From assembly GCF_024347635.1 (NCBI RefSeq), contig NZ_AP025512.1, positions 62,001 through 126,000 of the forward strand: a DNA stretch of 64,000 bases, in the 5' to 3' direction. Under the pieces are notes generated by a model. The model did not search any database and had not been told where the DNA came from. It saw only the letters and a program-made list of their open reading frames with translations. Position numbers and translations under genes: made by a program. The stretch comes from Vibrio tasmaniensis (lineage in GTDB: Bacteria > Pseudomonadota > Gammaproteobacteria > Enterobacterales > Vibrionaceae). How positions within the stretch are numbered: position 1 is the first letter of the stretch; each line of letters opens with the position of its first letter. Of this stretch, positions 63,397 through 64,000 are shown one piece after another.

Positions 63397-64000
63397 TCAA
63401 TTATTTTTAATTTCGTTACACCATGCGTTTGCAGGCCATACACCATAAGTTTGTACTTGCTTTTCACCTTTCCTCCACTGATTAATAGGGTCTTTCCAAA
63501 GGTGACTACATCTGTTACTAGAAAAAATACCAGGTAATTCAATAGCTAGGTTAACATTGGTTGCATCTATAGGTAAATATATTGCAGCACTTTGAGGGGC
63601 TGGAAAAGAACCAGATTTAAATTGTTTTTCTTTACTTGATATTAAATCATAAGTTAGTTTCCATTTGGTAATATAGGTACTACCGGGTTTACTATTTATA
63701 ATTAATTCTAGTTGGTTTATTGGCTGGATCCAGTCATTAATTGGACGCTTCCCTTCTATTGAGGTAAAGGTGAAGGCAACTGGTACCAACTGGCTGTTTT
63801 TATCGCTTGATGGGAAGTTAATTGCAGTGACAGATTTACTCCCTTTCTCTGAAATTACTTTAGCTGCGATTCCTATTTTATCTTTTTGGGGTGAAAAAAA
63901 ATCAACAGAAGTAGTCATGCTATACTTGCCTTGATTTTTATCATTAGCAATTGCAACACCACGTGTTGCCCATTTAACACCACTAATAAAACCAAAGCCT
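63397..64000 (-). CDS. Hypothetical protein, N-terminal part outside the window
   Basis: The minus-strand frame is open to the window edge, reading GFGFISGVKWATRGVAIAND before MTTSVDFFSPQ, so the true start lies further right; about 200 residues are visible. The pattern is beta-rich (SVTAINFPSS; QLVPVAFTF; QLELIINS; AIYLPIDATNVNLAIELPGI), with two cysteines near the end (RCSHLW; WCNEIKNN). It is AT-rich relative to the transfer genes. No family is recognised. Confidence 0.6.
   Translation of the reverse strand, partial: GFGFISGVKWATRGVAIANDKNQGKYSMTTSVDFFSPQKDKIGIAAKVISEKGSKSVTAINFPSSDKNSQLVPVAFTFTSIEGKRPINDWIQPINQLELIINSKPGSTYITKWKLTYDLISSKEKQFKSGSFPAPQSAAIYLPIDATNVNLAIELPGIFSSNRCSHLWKDPINQWRKGEKQVQTYGVWPANAWCNEIKNN

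Noticed and set aside
1..64000. Replication initiator, partition or toxin-antitoxin genes, and tRNA or rRNA genes
   Set aside because: I looked for these and saw none, so plasmid status rests on the transfer genes alone; an integrative element is not excluded.

Overview
The window looks like part of a conjugative plasmid, or a plasmid-derived region, of a marine gammaproteobacterium. Vibrionaceae is my best guess, from the style of the F-like transfer genes, the moderate GC content and the insertion sequences; this is inference, since no chromosomal marker or replication gene is visible. The system is F-type (MPF-F with a TraI/MobF relaxase).

Region 1 (1-22 kb, + strand) is the distal half of an F-like transfer operon: traN (its 5' end lies before the window), traF, a TrbB-like thioredoxin, traH, traG, an exported protein where F carries its entry-exclusion genes, traD, and a 1925-residue traI with an extra primase/TOPRIM-like tail. 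Small unrecognised membrane, Cys-rich and regulatory genes are interleaved, including an S24-type regulator that lacks its catalytic residues. A promoter overlapping a Fur-box-like sequence lies between traD and traI.

Region 2 (22-28.7 kb, - strand genes) is the relaxosome and leading region: a ribbon-helix-helix accessory protein, an oriT whose nic site closely resembles that of F, a lytic transglycosylase, then leading-region genes including a DUF3560 protein. If the F nic polarity holds, this DNA enters the recipient first and traI last. All leading genes are oriented so that the incoming strand is their template.

Region 3 (28.7-36.8 kb) is a mobile-element insertion zone: an IS91-type copy, a GH114 polysaccharide-hydrolase lipoprotein gene behind a 12-bp tandem array, an ISAs1 remnant, a second IS91-type copy, and a Tn3-family transposon without matching target duplications.

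Region 4 (36.8-42.5 kb) is a second, slightly diverged copy of region 2: the last 40% of traI, a second accessory gene, a second oriT with an R100-like difference beside nic, a second transglycosylase and leading genes. The window therefore carries a roughly 6-kb direct duplication with two oriTs in the same orientation, suggesting fusion of two related plasmids or an internal duplication.

Region 5 (42.7-45.8 kb) is a nest of IS256, IS3 and IS91-like elements. Region 6 (46-61.5 kb) encodes a giant LapA-like RTX adhesin (about 4600 residues, about 37 repeats of 104 residues, vWA domain, RTX C terminus), with a divergent TolC-family exporter gene. A third IS91-type copy lies immediately after it. 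The last 1.1 kb holds a gene remnant and an unrecognised gene running off the window.

The most unusual signal is a three-copy 5' module in the leading regions: a GC-rich ~220-250-bp element, then a long imperfect hairpin ending about 60 nt before the start codon, then a short leader encoding a similar N terminus. It sits before three otherwise unrelated proteins and is a candidate for a single-stranded-DNA promoter/leader system.
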